Below, piece after piece: positions 32,435 through 42,560 of a stretch of 64,000 nt of DNA. Source of the DNA: Bettongia penicillata ogilbyi (taxonomy: Eukaryota > Chordata > Mammalia > Diprotodontia > Potoroidae); NCBI GenBank assembly GCA_023548195.1, contig JAJHZJ010000311.1, positions 2,185,836 through 2,249,835 of the forward strand, given 5' to 3'. Each line of letters opens with the position of its first letter. Position 1 is the first letter of the stretch. Made by a program: the position numbers and the translations under genes. Under the pieces are notes generated by a model. The model was not told the DNA's origin. It did no database searches and saw only the letters and a program-made list of their open reading frames with translations.

Positions 32435-32598
32435 AAATATTTCCCAATTACATTTTTCCCATTCAACTTTATTTTATTTTCAATTCCAGATTCTCTTCTT
32501 CCCCCCAACTCCTCACCCATCCATTGAGAAGGCAAGAAATACAAGATCTGTTACAAACATAAAGCCTTGAAAAACAAATTTCCACATTGGCTACGTTC
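32435..32598 (-). mobile_element. L1 3' UTR, antisense, inside the hAT element
   Basis: 'tttcccaattacatttttcc', 'ttttcaattccagattctct', 'cccatccattgagaaggcaa'. Very similar to 34150-34330. Ends at the GGAA tract, as that copy does. Confidence 0.65.
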
Positions 32599-32838
32599 CA
32601 AAGAAAGAAAGAAAAGACAAGGAAAGAAAGAGAGAAAGGAAAAAGGGAAGGAAAGAAGGAAGGGAGAAGGGGTAAAGAAGGAAGGAAAGGAGGGAAGAAA
32701 GAAAAGAGGGAGGGAAAGAAGGAAGGAAAGTAGAAAAGAAAAAAAGGAGGGAAAGAAGAAAGGAAAGGAGGGATGGAAGGAAGGAAAGGAGAGAAAGAAT
32801 GGAGGAAGGAAGGAAGGGGAGGGAGGAAAGGAAAGAAA
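32599..32838 (+). repeat. Imperfect (GGAA)n/(GAAA)n purine tract, 240 bp
   Basis: Almost entirely A and G on the plus strand. Encodes K/E/G-rich frames on plus and F/P/S-rich frames on minus, which are artefacts. Candidate for triplex (H-DNA). Confidence 0.95.
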
Positions 32839-33725
32839 ATATGCTTTAATCTGTACTTCGAGTCCATATCAATTCTCTGTCTGAAGGCAAACAACAATTT
32901 TCATCATGAGTTCTTTGGAACAACAGTATGTAAACTGGTTTGGGCCATATTTGGAACGTCATGCAGCTTTTGGGTTACATGTTTGACACTTCTGATCTAG
33001 GTAAGAATACATGAGGGCCTACCCTAGAAATGGGAGTGGAAAGAAAGGACAGATATTACAGAGATATAAACAAAGAGATTTGGGAAATGACTTAATGTCA
33101 AGAAGGAAAAGTAAAAAATGGTACTGGAGTTCTGATGGTGTGAAATCATCTACAGAAATAGGAAGTTTGGGAAGAACAGGGTTTGGCAGGGAAAATATGG
33201 AATTTATTTGGAGATGCTGGCAGGACTTCCAAGTAGAGATGTCCAACAGGTAAGTAGCAATATGAGAGACATTTAAGATGGATATATAGATATAGGAATC
33301 ATCTGCATAGTATTAATCACTGAAGTAAATGGAATAATTAAGGGAGAGATGAGAACCAAGGACACAGGCTTGGGGAATACCTGCAATTAAGGACCAGAAG
33401 GTGGATGAGGAGCTAACAGAGGACTGAGAGAAGGGAGAATCTGAGAAGCAGGAGAAGCGATATGAGCGTTCAATGTCACCAAAATTAGAGTAGGAGAAAT
33501 TATTCAGGAAAAGGAGATAGTCAGGGATAATAAATACTACAGAGAAGTCTAGGAGGATAAAAACTGCAAAGGAGCCATTGATGGAGAATATGATGACTAG
33601 GAAGTCACTGGGGATATTTGAGAGAGCAGTTATAGGGGAGTGGTAGAGACAAAATGCAAGGGGTCAAGGGGAGAGTTAGTGGGGAGTAGGGGTAGGCAAA
33701 GGGCGTAGTAGATGACTTTTCCATG

Positions 33726-34139
33726 ATGATGGCAGTAAAATGGAGAATGATATATAGTCAAGAAAAAGAAGCAACATGGTGGCCATGTCAGAAAAAATGT
33801 CTGTCTAACCCTTAATTCCCTTCATCACTTTATAACCAGTCTTCTGAAGCAATGATTAGTGACCACATGGATCAGAGACACTGATCAGAGCAGGACGAGG
33901 GGCAGCAGAGTCAACGCAAGGCTGTGGCTTATTTTTTGCTGTTGTTGTTTTATAGTTGAAGAAGATGTGGCTAGATAGTGGTTTGTGTGGAAAATACTGC
34001 AAGACCAACATAAGCCAATAGTGGGGGTGGCAACTAGGAAGGTCAATATGATTCTAGGCTGAGTGAATTGAGTTGATCATAATGTCTATATTGAGAGAGT
34101 GAAGATCCCACTATACAGAACATATCAGAATATTATCAT
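33726..34139. other. Unassigned sequence
   Basis: Except for the short match to 31316-31375, I see nothing I can name. 33925-34130 is repeat-like in tone ('gctgttgttgttttatagtt') but unrecognised. Confidence 0.3.
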
Positions 34140-34334
34140 TTTTAAATATCTTATTTTTCCCCAATTATATGTTAAAATAATTTTTATCGTTTAGGTTTTC
34201 TAAAGTTTTGAATTCCAAATTCTATCCCTCCCTTCTCCCCTCCCTGAGACAGTAAGTAATCTTATATAATTTATAGATATGCAATCATGTAAAACATTTC
34301 TGTTTTAGTCATTTTGTACAAGAAGACCCACACG
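34140..34334 (-). mobile_element. L1 3' UTR, antisense
   Basis: 'ttttccccaattatatgtta', 'tttgaattccaaattctatc', 'ttctcccctccctgagacag', 'atgtaaaacatttctgtttt'. Ends where the GGGAA array starts. Confidence 0.7.
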
Positions 34335-34422
34335 GAAAGAAGGAAAGGAAAAGAAAGGGAAGGGAAGGGAAGGGAAGGGAAGGGAAGGGAAGGGAAGGGA
34401 AGGGAAGGGAAGGGAAGGGAAA
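34335..34422 (+). repeat. (GGGAA)n minisatellite-like tract
   Basis: After a short GGAAA lead-in there are about 14 perfect GGGAA pentamers up to 34421. All purine on one strand. Confidence 0.97.
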
Positions 34423-34790
34423 TTGAAGGAGCTGAGACTAATGTGTAGAAGAGAAGACTTGGAGACAAGAGAGTTGTCTTTCAAGTATCTGAAGATGTCA
34501 TGTGCAAGAGAGATTAGACTTACCCTGCTTATTCCTAGAGGGCAGAATGAGGGGCAATAGCTAGAAGTTCTAGAACAGGGGTAGAGAGCCTGTGGTCTCA
34601 AGACCATTTGTGGCTTCAAGGTGGGACGTTCCCCATCCCTGTTCTAGAGTCAAATCTCCGTAACAATGGGAGCTGGAAACAAAGTGAACTGGTCTGTCTA
34701 GGAAGTTGTGCCCCCCACTGGAAGCTTTCAAGTAAAAGATGGATTGTCAGAGATACCATGGAGGCCATTCTTGTTCAGGTCCAGCTTGTA
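34423..34790 (-). mobile_element. CR1/L3 3' region, antisense, split by a MITE
   Basis: 'gttgtctttcaagtatctga', 'gagattagacttaccctgct', 'ttcctagagggcagaatgag'; after 34649 'cactggaagctttcaagtaa', 'tcaggtccagcttgtactat'. The break is a 66-bp hAT MITE. Confidence 0.8.
34576..34641. mobile_element. hAT MITE deletion derivative, 66 bp
   Basis: Left end caggggtagagagcctgtgg, right end gttccccatccctg: the terminal parts of the family seen whole at 13291-13494. Flanks ttctagaa (34568-34575) and ttctagag (34642-34649) agree at 7 of 8. It interrupts CR1. Confidence 0.88.
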
Positions 34791-34809
34791 CTATGTGTCT
34801 TCTGACTTT

Positions 34810-34915
34810 CCTCCTTATCATAGGATCATAGCTTTAGAGAGGTTAACCACACATATTCCCCTCCCCCTCCACTGTATAGATAAGGAAACTAAGCATCAGA
34901 GAGGATAATTTGCTA
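34810..34915 (-). mobile_element. MIR3/THER, antisense
   Basis: 'catagctttagagaggttaa', 'gatgaggaaactga'-like 'gataaggaaactaagcatca', then 'taatttgctattaag'. Truncated. Confidence 0.6.
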
Positions 34916-34920
34916 TTAAG

Positions 34921-35032
34921 TATAGTGAGTAGTAGTAGTAGTAGTGGTGGTAGCAGTGGTAGTTATAGTATAGTAGTAGTCATAGCTATAGTAATCATAG
35001 TTGTAGTGGTAGTAGTACAGTAGTTACAGCTA
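34921..35032 (+). repeat. Degenerate (AGT)n trinucleotide tract
   Basis: 'agtagtagtagtagtggtgg' then decayed TAG/TAGT units to about 35030, adjoining a MIR. Such tracts can grow from the AT-rich end of an antisense MIR. Confidence 0.9.
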
Positions 35033-35160
35033 GCATTTGTAGCACATTTTAATATTTGCAATGGACTTTATAAATATTATCTCAACTTATCCTCATAACA
35101 ATCACGCAAAGTAGATAGAGGTTAAGTGACTTGTCCAGGGTCATGCAGCGAGTGACACTC
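35033..35160 (-). mobile_element. MIR, antisense, with internal deletion
   Basis: 'tttatctcaactt'-like 'attatctcaacttatcctca', 'gttaagtgacttgtccaggg'. The middle (the 'cccattttacag' part) is missing. Confidence 0.75.
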
Positions 35161-35229
35161 TCCGACAGAACACTACTCCGACATCTTGTGAGAGGTGAGT
35201 ATGTTGGGGAGCTGAGAGAAACGAGCTAA

Positions 35230-35480
35230 TAATAGCAACAGTTAACATCCATATCATGTTTGCACTACACCAGGCACTGTGCTAAGTGCTTTATTACCCC
35301 ATTTGACCCTCACAACAACACCTTGAGTGAAAGGCTATTATCTCCATTTTACAGACTGAGGCAAATAGAAATTAAGTGACTTGTCCAGGATCACATAGCT
35401 AGTAAATATCTGAAGGCACATGTGAACTCAAGTCTTACTGACTCTGGGCTCAGGGTTCAATCTCTTACACAACAGTGCTC
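35230..35480 (-). mobile_element. MIR, antisense
   Basis: 'accaggcactgtgctaagtg', 'tctccattttacagactgag', 'aagtgacttgtccaggatca', 'gtgaactcaagtcttactga'. Nearly full length. Confidence 0.92.
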
Positions 35481-35484
35481 TGAA

Positions 35485-36145
35485 GTTCTATGATAAGTGG
35501 ACATGTTAGAGGTCTGAGGGGAAGGAGCCTGTTGAGATGAGACTGGCTCTCACAGCCTGTGGAACACCTCAGTGCCTTAATTCTTTGCGTTGCCTCAGTC
35601 CTGTATCCTTAGCAGTTAGCAGTCTTTGTGACAGGCACCATGGCCAAGTGTAGCTGCTCAGCATAGCTCTGGTGGACGCAGCCTCCACAGCTTAGATCTT
35701 TTTCCCTGTTATCCACTTTCTCCCATTCATTTCCTACTTCTTATCTAAGAAAGGCCTCCAGCTCCTGGCTCATTTGCAGAATGGTAATGCCTGAGAAGGT
35801 CTGAGTTCAGTGAATGACCAAGCATCTCCCTGTTCTAGGAGCACCCACCTTCTTAGGGTGTTCTGTGCTGTCTCCTGAACCTCAGTTCCCCAATGGAATG
35901 ATCTTCCAGAAACTCATTACTATTTCAGTACCCAAACACTGCATACAAACATTAGAAGTAACAGCCAAGTGCCACCAATGGAATTTCTCTCATCCCTCAG
36001 CACACACTCATATGTAACAACCTGGACACACTCATAATTTACATCAGAAACTCCCAGAAGACAATGACTGTTTCCAATTTCCATGAGCAATACCTTGGGC
36101 AACTCAATTCCTATCCTCAATTTCCTTATCAATAAAATGAAGCAT
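35485..36145. other. About 0.66 kb unassigned
   Basis: No recognised repeat or exon. Frames of 67-70 codons on both strands overlap. Confidence 0.35.
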
Positions 36146-36320
36146 CAGAGGATCAAAGATTTCCAGCTACGAGGAAGCTGAAAGGTCATCTAGTTCAATT
36201 TCTCTTGTTTTACAGAGACCCAGAAAGGGGTTAACATCTGTGTGGGCAATGAGTGGCAGAGCTGGGATTTGAATCCGGGCCCCTTGACTGTAAATGCAGC
36301 ATGCTTTCCATTTCACCATG
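36146..36320 (-). mobile_element. MIR3/THER, antisense
   Basis: 'aaaggtcatctagttcaatt', 'acagagacccagaaaggggt', 'gcagagctgggatttgaatc', 'atgctttccatttcaccatg'. Confidence 0.85.
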
Positions 36321-36824
36321 CAGTCAGACTCTAATCTGTGCCAGCTCTGGATCTGCAAATAGCCACTGTGTTCATTGGCATTTCAGTGTTTCTTTCCTGT
36401 AGGAATGGTGGTGGCCAATGACTCTTTTCAGACTTTCCTTCTCTCTATCTGTAAACTGGGAGACATCACTGGAACAGGACCTGGGAGAGCTGGTGCACTG
36501 ATCTTTAGGGAGAGGAGAGATGTGTAAATTGACCACTCAACCCAAGAATCTGAGCTGTGAGTTATTGATTATCTCAGATTGCAAAGAGTTTAAAGTGAGG
36601 ACCACTCAAAGGACAATGGAGAAGTACACAGGAGGGTAGTTTTCAAAACATGACCAACCATTTAATAAGAAAAATGATACAAAGAATGGCATTAAAGAAA
36701 TGTATGGCCAGAAAAAAAGAAAAGGTAGGTCAGTCATGAGCGAGAATGTATGATAACCAATGGGTAGCAAATAAATGCAAGACAGAGATAATCTAGACGA
36801 TGGTAGGGCAAAGCAGAATGGAAT
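36321..36824. other. Unassigned sequence
   Basis: No repeat I can name. A-rich near 36665-36725. No exon evidence. Confidence 0.35.
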
Positions 36825-37090
36825 AAGCATTTGTTAATTGTATATGCCAACTTGGTGCCAGGTACTGTGCTAAGTGCTTTTTACAAATAGTATTTCATTT
36901 GATTCTCACAATAATCCTGCAAGACTGAAGCTGTTATTATTTCTATTTTTGCAGTTGAGGAAACTGAGCCAGAGAGAGGTTAAGTGACTTGCCCAGGGTA
37001 ACATAGCTGATAAGTATCTGAGGCTGGATTTAATCTCAGGGCTTCTTAACTCCAGGTCCAGCAATCTATCCCCTGAGCCATCAGCTGCCA
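36825..37090 (-). mobile_element. MIR, antisense, full length
   Basis: 'ggtactgtgctaagtgcttt', 'gattctcacaataatcctgc', 'gaggttaagtgacttgccca', end 'ctatcccctgagccatcagc'. Confidence 0.93.
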
Positions 37091-37147
37091 CTAGGATTAC
37101 AGATCCTAGCTGGGGGGAGGTGGGGTATCAGAGTCCATCTGGTGACC

Positions 37148-37239
37148 CAGGGATGGGGAATCTGTGACCTTGAAGTCACATGTGACCCTCTAGGTCCTCA
37201 AGTGCTGCCCTTTGACTGAATCCAAACTTCCCACCCCTG
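37148..37239. mobile_element. hAT MITE deletion derivative, 92 bp
   Basis: Starts cagggatggggaatctgtga, holds 'ctctaggtcctcaagtgctg' and 'tttgactgaatccaaacttc', ends cccacccctg. It keeps most of the left arm of the 13291 element and only the tip of the right arm. I see no matching 8-bp flank. Confidence 0.8.
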
Positions 37240-37244
37240 ACAGT

Positions 37245-37345
37245 TCAACTTTTCCTTTTGAAGATAAAGAAGCTGAGCTCCAAAGAAACCTAAGGTACTT
37301 CCCCAAAGTCATATAAGTACATAAGAGGCAGGATTTGAAAGATGA
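37245..37345 (-). mobile_element. Decayed MIR, antisense
   Basis: 'ttttgaagataaagaagctg', 'ggtacttccccaaagtcata', 'aagaggcaggatttgaaaga'. Confidence 0.6.
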
Positions 37346-37349
37346 CCTA

Positions 37350-38585
37350 CACATGCCCGCCGATAAATGGGAGGGGGTTTCTTGCAGAGGATTTATAAGA
37401 GAGCATGAACAAAAGTCACAGAGAATGACAAGGCATAATGGTGGGATAGGAGCAGCATCACTGGAGAAAACAGCCACATCGACAAGATCTCAGATCCATC
37501 AGAGCATAAAAAGTCAACCTGCCCTGAATGACCTCCCCAGAGCAAGCCAGGGAAGTTCACTGTGAAGCTAGAACAGTAGACACAGTATTCTGGGCTCAGC
37601 CTGTGGCTGCTCTCTCCCCCTGGAAGAGTGCAGACTAACCCTTCCCCGTAGCTACTAGATTAGACTCACTGCCCTCCTCCCAGAGCCTTCCTCCTACCTC
37701 CCAAGTCTCCAGATGAAGCCCTTCACACAGTTCCCCACTTACACTGACAAGAAAACCCAGTCAAGTGCTATCGAATACATCCCCAGGAGCATCCCCAGGG
37801 AGGAAAACCATCTTACATCTCTAAGGCATGAGGCACCAGACTGACTTTTGGACTCATTTCCTGGGAATCAGGTATCTTCTCCCAAAAAAATCTCCCATTA
37901 AAGAATGAGTCATGAGAATGTACCTGGGCAGGAACAGGAGTTAGAGTAATGGCAAGATAGCTCCAGAAAACAAAGGAAGCTCATTATGTAGTCAGGGAAA
38001 TAAAAGCATAGGGGAAGGGGAGAGAGGAGGGTTCTAGGGAGCAGAGAGTTCAAGACAGAAGAAGAAAAACAACATGGAGGTCAACTGAACTATTTAAGCA
38101 ATCTAAGACTAAAACTCGGGGAAGGAAAAGAATGAATTAAGTCAAACTCCTGACGGGCAATCGATGGACACTCAATTAACAGTTACAATATTACTAATTT
38201 ATACAGCATGCCTAAGCAATACAGGTTCTTTATTTCCCCCATCGAAGCAGCCCTGATTCATTGCTCCTCTGTGCTCAGACATCAGATCCATCCCAGTCAA
38301 TTGCCCCCTTCGACAGAGGAAAAAAGGAAAGACAAGTCCACTTTAAACAAAAAGGGGTGGGGTACAGAAGGTCACAGGATCCCAGCAGATCAATAGTGCA
38401 GTCCTGCTCCCATCACTTCACAGGGGACAAAGCAGGAGTCCCAAGGGTAGAGGACATAATGGACCCCAAAGAAGAATAAGCAGAATCATTAATGCTGACC
38501 TTTCATCTAAGAAACTTGGGGGCTTTTTAAGAATAGGATTTGGTCCCAGGGGCTGGGGAGGCAGGGATGCTCTGACTCACCCTTT
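37350..38585. other. About 1.2 kb without recognised elements
   Basis: Repeat-free as far as I can tell. 37335-37565 and 38208-38479 hold short frames with no domain. 38165-38300 ('actcaattaacagttacaat') looks like unique, possibly conserved, AT-rich DNA. Confidence 0.4.
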
Positions 38586-38589
38586 GGCT

Positions 38590-38710
38590 ACTAGGTCCCT
38601 TGGGACTGACACTTTGTAATCTTCATAATAGCAGTTATTCATGGCTCACATCAAAGTGAGTGTGTCTGGTGTCTCATTAATTTTCCACGCATCTGTAGAT
38701 GTCAATACCT
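38590..38710. other. Candidate conserved non-coding element
   Basis: Repeat-free stretch with 'ctttgtaatcttcataatag', 'cagttattcatggctcacat' and 'tgtctcattaattttccacg'. ATTAAT/TAAT homeodomain-like words cluster. The look is that of a vertebrate CNE, but the sequence itself cannot show conservation. Confidence 0.3.
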
Positions 38711-39004
38711 GGGGGAAGGGAGGTTCCTTTTGGGACTGGGGCAAAAGGAAGAGGGCAGGAAATTGATCCATGACTTCCTAAATGTCATGGCATAAGAGAA
38801 TGATCATTCAAAAGCTGTGTCTCAAGGGAAAAGCCCCCCAAAGTCCAAGTACCAGTGTATGGGAAACTCCCTATGAAATTCTCTTTGGGGATTGGAGGAA
38901 AGAAAGATTCAGAGAAGGGTAGTATAATTTTCCAGAACAACTGCAAATTCTTAGAATATAGATGGAGTACCTGAATTTCATTTTCAGTTACCCTCAGTTT
39001 GGCA

Positions 39005-39128
39005 CCTTCACAGAATCTCAGAGTTGGAAGGGCCTCTCAGAAGCCAGAGTCAAATTATACCTGAATAGTAATCCTTTCTACAAAATCCCCAATAAGTAGT
39101 CATGTAGTTCCCATTTCAATACCTCCTT
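39005..39128 (+). mobile_element. CR1/L3 fragment, sense
   Basis: 'cacagaatctcagagttgga', 'tcctttctacaaaatcccca', 'agtagtcatgtagttcccat'. Sense counterpart of the end of 18290-18365. Confidence 0.7.
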
Positions 39129-39129
39129 G

Positions 39130-39492
39130 CTGTTCCCTGAAGTGACAATCTGTCTCCTGACTCCAAATATTTTCACTGGCTGTCCCCCATGCCTGAAGCA
39201 CTCTTCCTGCTCATCTCTACCTGCAAGTTTGTTAGCTTCCTTCATGTCTCATCTAAAGCTACCACTTCAAGAACCCTTTCCCACTCCTCCGTAATCTTAG
39301 TGCCTGCTCTGGGACTGTCTCCAATTTATTCTGTATATACTGTGTTTGTACGTAAGTATTTGCATGTTGCCTCCACCATGAGACTTGTGAACATCTTGAG
39401 AACAGGAGCTAATTTTTGCCTTTCTCTGTATCCCCAGTGGTTATCACAGTGCCTGGCACCTAGTAGGCACTCAAGTAATGCTAGTTGACTGA
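39130..39492 (+). mobile_element. L2 3' region, sense
   Basis: 'ctgtcccccatgcctgaagc', 'ttcatgtctcatctaaagct', 'tcttgagaacaggagctaat', end 'ggcacctagtaggcactcaa', 'gtaatgct'. The 99-codon frame 39189-39488 is L2-derived. Confidence 0.88.
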
Positions 39493-39605
39493 CCAAGTTA
39501 GTACAATGCTTACCTCTTTATAAACAAGACAGATACAGAGAAGGTGGAAGGAAATCTGAGAAGGGAAAGTACTAGCAGATGGAAAAAGCTAGAAAAGATT
39601 CCTGA

Positions 39606-40234
39606 CATAGGTTCCCAAAGTGGACGATACCAGCTCCTGGGAGGGACTAATATGATCTGGGGGGCAGTAGTAAGCTCAGGTGCAATTGGGGAGGCAGTAA
39701 ATAAAAATAAGGGGGTGATGGAAACATAAGGAAAGAAGAGAAGAGGGGAAAATTTTGAAAAACTGTTCATACAGGTTTTGTGCATAGTGTAACAGTTAAA
39801 GTTACAGGAATTACATGATTTTCCAAATAAATGCACAAAATGCAAGTTATAACTGATCAGTGGTCAAATCCTTGGATATGTTGTAACAAGGGAGAGTTGG
39901 CAGGAGAGCTTGTCATGCATTGTTGGGAAGTACAGCATTGTCAAGAATATGTGCATCTAATGACTTGTTTACAATATGATACAGTTCCATGATGTAATAT
40001 TGTGTCATCAAAATTTCAAGGCAGAAAAAAACACAAATTTACAATAAATTATTAAATTTAAGATGTGTCTTTTCTTTAAATTTGAAGTGATACAAATTTT
40101 TAAAAAAAAACTGTTAAAGGGTTAAAGAAAGCAGATTTCCGGGGCGGGGGGGGGGGGGGGGGGGAGGGCTGAGTAATCTTTTTTTTTTTTTTTTTTAAAG
40201 GGAACAGTAGGGAAAATAAGTTTAGGAAACTCTG
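39606..40234. mobile_element. hAT-like element, 629 bp, inside L2
   Basis: Left end cataggttcccaaagtggac, right end agtttaggaaactctg, which are inverted versions of each other (caNaggttccc / ggaaactctg). The interior is AT-rich and non-coding, with a poly-G/poly-T patch. The flanking DNA is continuous L2, which fixes the insertion. No transposase. Confidence 0.75.
40141..40196 (+). repeat. Poly-G then poly-T tract
   Basis: 40141-40168 is G apart from one C and one A (27 bases, G4-capable), and 40179-40196 is 18 T. Read length here may be unreliable in assemblies. Confidence 0.9.
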
Positions 40235-40659
40235 CTGTAGAAGGCACCATTAGAATTGAGGCTAGTCAGACCTAAGTGGCTGAAGAGAAAAGGCAGAATG
40301 CCAGGCACGAGGGTTAGTTAGTTAGCCAGTGAAAAGGCATGGAGACCAATACTGAGTGTTTGTTGCCGAGGGTGTAGTTAGATCATAGGGTGTTTGGAAT
40401 AGAAGACAGGAGGAGATATGCATGCAAGGTGGTGTGTAAGTAAAAACAAGTAGATTTGGTAAGAGATTGGATATGTGGGCTGGGTGACAGTGAGGAATTC
40501 ATGATGCCCAGATGGCAGACCTTGGTGACTGGGGATATAGTGGTGGCTTTGATAATAATGGGGAAGTTTAGAAGGTCCGTTCTCACCCAGCAGGGAGCCA
40601 CACGAATTAGATTCAACCTTGAAATCTCTGGTTCCACCTTTAAAGGGCCACACCTCTTA

Positions 40660-40760
40660 CCCTCCCCCATCCCAATCAAAACAAAGTTAAGTGCAAGTCA
40701 TGTCATTTCTCTGATGGCGTGGTCTTCTTTGCCAACGAAGGATGAACAAACATTCAGGAT
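40660..40760 (+). mobile_element. RTE-type SINE tail, sense
   Basis: 'atcaaaacaaagttaagtgc', 'aagtcatgtcatttctctga', 'tggcgtggtcttctttgcca', 'acgaaggatgaacaaac' match 6225-6300. The head and body are absent. Confidence 0.85.
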
Positions 40761-40999
40761 GTGAATAGGACCAGAGTTTCTAGGAACTTAGTTTCATTAC
40801 AGATTGAATCTCAGATGGGGTGACAGATGCATGCTCAGCTCTCCATGGAGAAAGAACATGGACTGGTAGCTTCAAAACTCCTGTGGGGGAACTTCATCAC
40901 TGCTCTTGGGTTCCCTTGGGAAGAGAGCAGGCAGAGGGGGAGTATTTGGAGAAATCGTAATTCTTGGTCTCGCTAAATTCCCTGCCATCCTTCATAAGT

Positions 41000-41150
41000 T
41001 CATAGGGTTAGAATGGGAAGGGACTTTCAATCCCCTCATTTACAGGAAATGAAGCCCAGAGAAAGTAAGTGGCTTACCCAAAATCACACAGGAGCTAAGT
41101 AACAGACAGAGATTTTGAACTAGTTCACTCTACTGTACTGTGCACCTGAG
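41000..41150 (-). mobile_element. MIR3/THER, antisense
   Basis: 'catagggttagaatgggaag', 'aatgaagcccagagaaagta', 'ttacccaaaatcacacagga'. Confidence 0.8.
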
Positions 41151-41274
41151 GTTGGACCAGGGTAGGAGGGGCCCACCAGGTTGACTTTTCCACACTGAGT
41201 TTCTCATTTTCAATGTGTAAGCCAGAGCGAGAAGGGTGGCCTGCTTAACACTGGGATAGGATAGCAGGAAGGAG

Positions 41275-41440
41275 TAAGGTAGCAAGGAAATGGCATGGTA
41301 TTAGGACTCAGAACAACTAGGTTGTCCTGGTTCTGCTAGCATCTAGCTGTGTAACTTCAGGGGAATAATTTCACCTCTCCGGGCTTTTAGTTTCTTCATC
41401 TATCCAAGTAAGTGCACTGGATGGGATTCAAATCCAGGCC
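41275..41440 (+). mobile_element. MIR/THER, sense
   Basis: 'aggactcagaacaactaggt', 'agcatctagctgtgtaactt', 'ttttagtttcttcatctatc'. Confidence 0.78.
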
Positions 41441-42169
41441 CTGTAGCTCCACATCCAGCCAGTTCTTGCTCTTCACATGCCTTGGATTTCTTCAGTACCC
41501 AAAAGGGAAACAAATGTAGGAATCAAGGAAGTTTTGTTTCCACAGAGTCATGACCTAGGACAGTCAGGTAAAGGTCAGAAACTTCTGTGCAGGCTCAATG
41601 AGCTGTGTGAGAGAAAACCTATCAGAGAGGAGAACATAAAGTCACATGGCCAGGGATGGTGTCAAGGGAGATCCAAAGTTCGGAAAACGGTATAAGAAGC
41701 TCCATAGTCATCCTATAATCTTACTGGGGAGGCTGCCCATCCATTCAGGGGAAATGGATGTAAAGATTACTAAAAGCTTTCCTGTTTTCACAATAGGTAT
41801 TGTTTGTCTAAGGTGAGCGAGTTTCTCACAGAAGGGGGCTTGTTAGGCTCATTTCTCACATGGGACTAGATCAAGATTTCAACTTTCGGAGTCATTTTCC
41901 CCATTTACCTCCACCCCAGAGGCCTCCTTCCTCTGCCCTATACAAATGCCTCTCTATTTTTCCATCTGAAGGGACAGCCTTTAAATGGGGCAGCATTCAT
42001 TCAACGTATCTCAGAGACTGCCTGAAACCTTGCTTGAATGCTGGATTGGGATATGGCTTTCCAAATTGAAGATTTTGAGCACAGATCACAAGAAAAAGAT
42101 ATTCAGGGACTTTAAACCCATTTAGTGCTTTTTTCTGCTTGGAAGTGTCACAGTTACTTGCAAATGGGC
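41441..42169. other. About 0.7 kb unassigned
   Basis: No recognised repeat. Short frames (about 70 codons) at 41477-41695 and 41860-42069 have no familiar domain. Confidence 0.35.
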
Positions 42170-42560
42170 CTTTGGATAATTGAACAACTTCACTTTAATG
42201 GCTTTCTGGGCTGCCCTGCTAGTAGAAGACTGTTTTCTAGTCAACAAAGGCCACCAACCTTTCCCCCAAAACTAGAATAATCACTCTGACCCATAAAACT
42301 GTGCCTCTGAACAGTGCCAACAGTCAGTCACACCTCACCATGAAGTAACCCATGGCTGCTCTCCTCCTCTCATGGGGCCATCGACCGCTCCATTTGCTGG
42401 CCATTATTTTAAAAACTCAAATTTTATTAGCAGTGGAACATGAGTAATAAATACTAATAAACCGTTTGCACTTGAATTAGCCTCGGTCTTCCTGGGATCA
42501 AACAGCCATTTGTCAAAATCAGACTCTCTTCCCTACCACCATCTTGTGGTCAGGAAATAG
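42170..42560. other. Candidate conserved non-coding element
   Basis: Repeat-free. It contains 'atttgctggccattatttta', 'aaattttattagcagtggaa', 'gagtaataaatactaataaa', 'ccgtttgcacttgaattagc' and 'aaacagccatttgtcaaaat'. TAAT/ATTA words are dense and the local composition differs from the flanks. Enhancer-like by appearance only. Confidence 0.35.

Larger units (their letters stand above)
32306..32994. mobile_element. hAT-like element inside L2
   Basis: Ends are inverted: 'cagtggtgtcaaactcaaag' on the left and 'catgtttgacacttctg' on the right. Inside: 'aaagatccctgtgggctgca', then an antisense L1 3' end, a GGAA tract, and 'tggtttgggccatatttgga'. L2 sequence resumes directly after. The 8-bp flanks do not match well. 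Confidence 0.7.
31870..33725 (-). mobile_element. Long L2, antisense, split by a hAT element
   Basis: Left part 31870-32305 is ORF2 end and 3' side. Right part 32995-33725 is the reverse-transcriptase domain: the minus-strand frame 33019-33246 begins MDISTWKSCQHLQINSIF. The antisense of 33296-33320 encodes YADDS, the catalytic box of L2 RT, still intact though the frame is broken elsewhere. Words such as 'acacaggcttggggaatacc' and 'gaagtctaggaggataaaaa' continue the domain. Confidence 0.85.
39520..40600 (-). mobile_element. L2, antisense, split by a hAT element
   Basis: Left: 'gaaggtggaaggaaatctga' to 'agaaaagattcctg'. Right: resumes 'ctgtagaaggcaccattaga' after 40234 and runs to about 40590, with 'ttggatatgtgggctgggtg', 'acagtgaggaattcatgatg'. 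The minus-strand frame 40383-40679 includes the L2-like PHIQSLTKSTCFYLHT. Confidence 0.78.

Noticed and set aside
32469..32897. 142-codon minus-strand frame rich in F, P and S
   Set aside because: Translation of the GGAA purine tract.
34921..35032. AGT repeat as a coding poly-Ser or regulatory array
   Set aside because: Degenerate trinucleotide expansion adjoining a MIR, in no usable frame.
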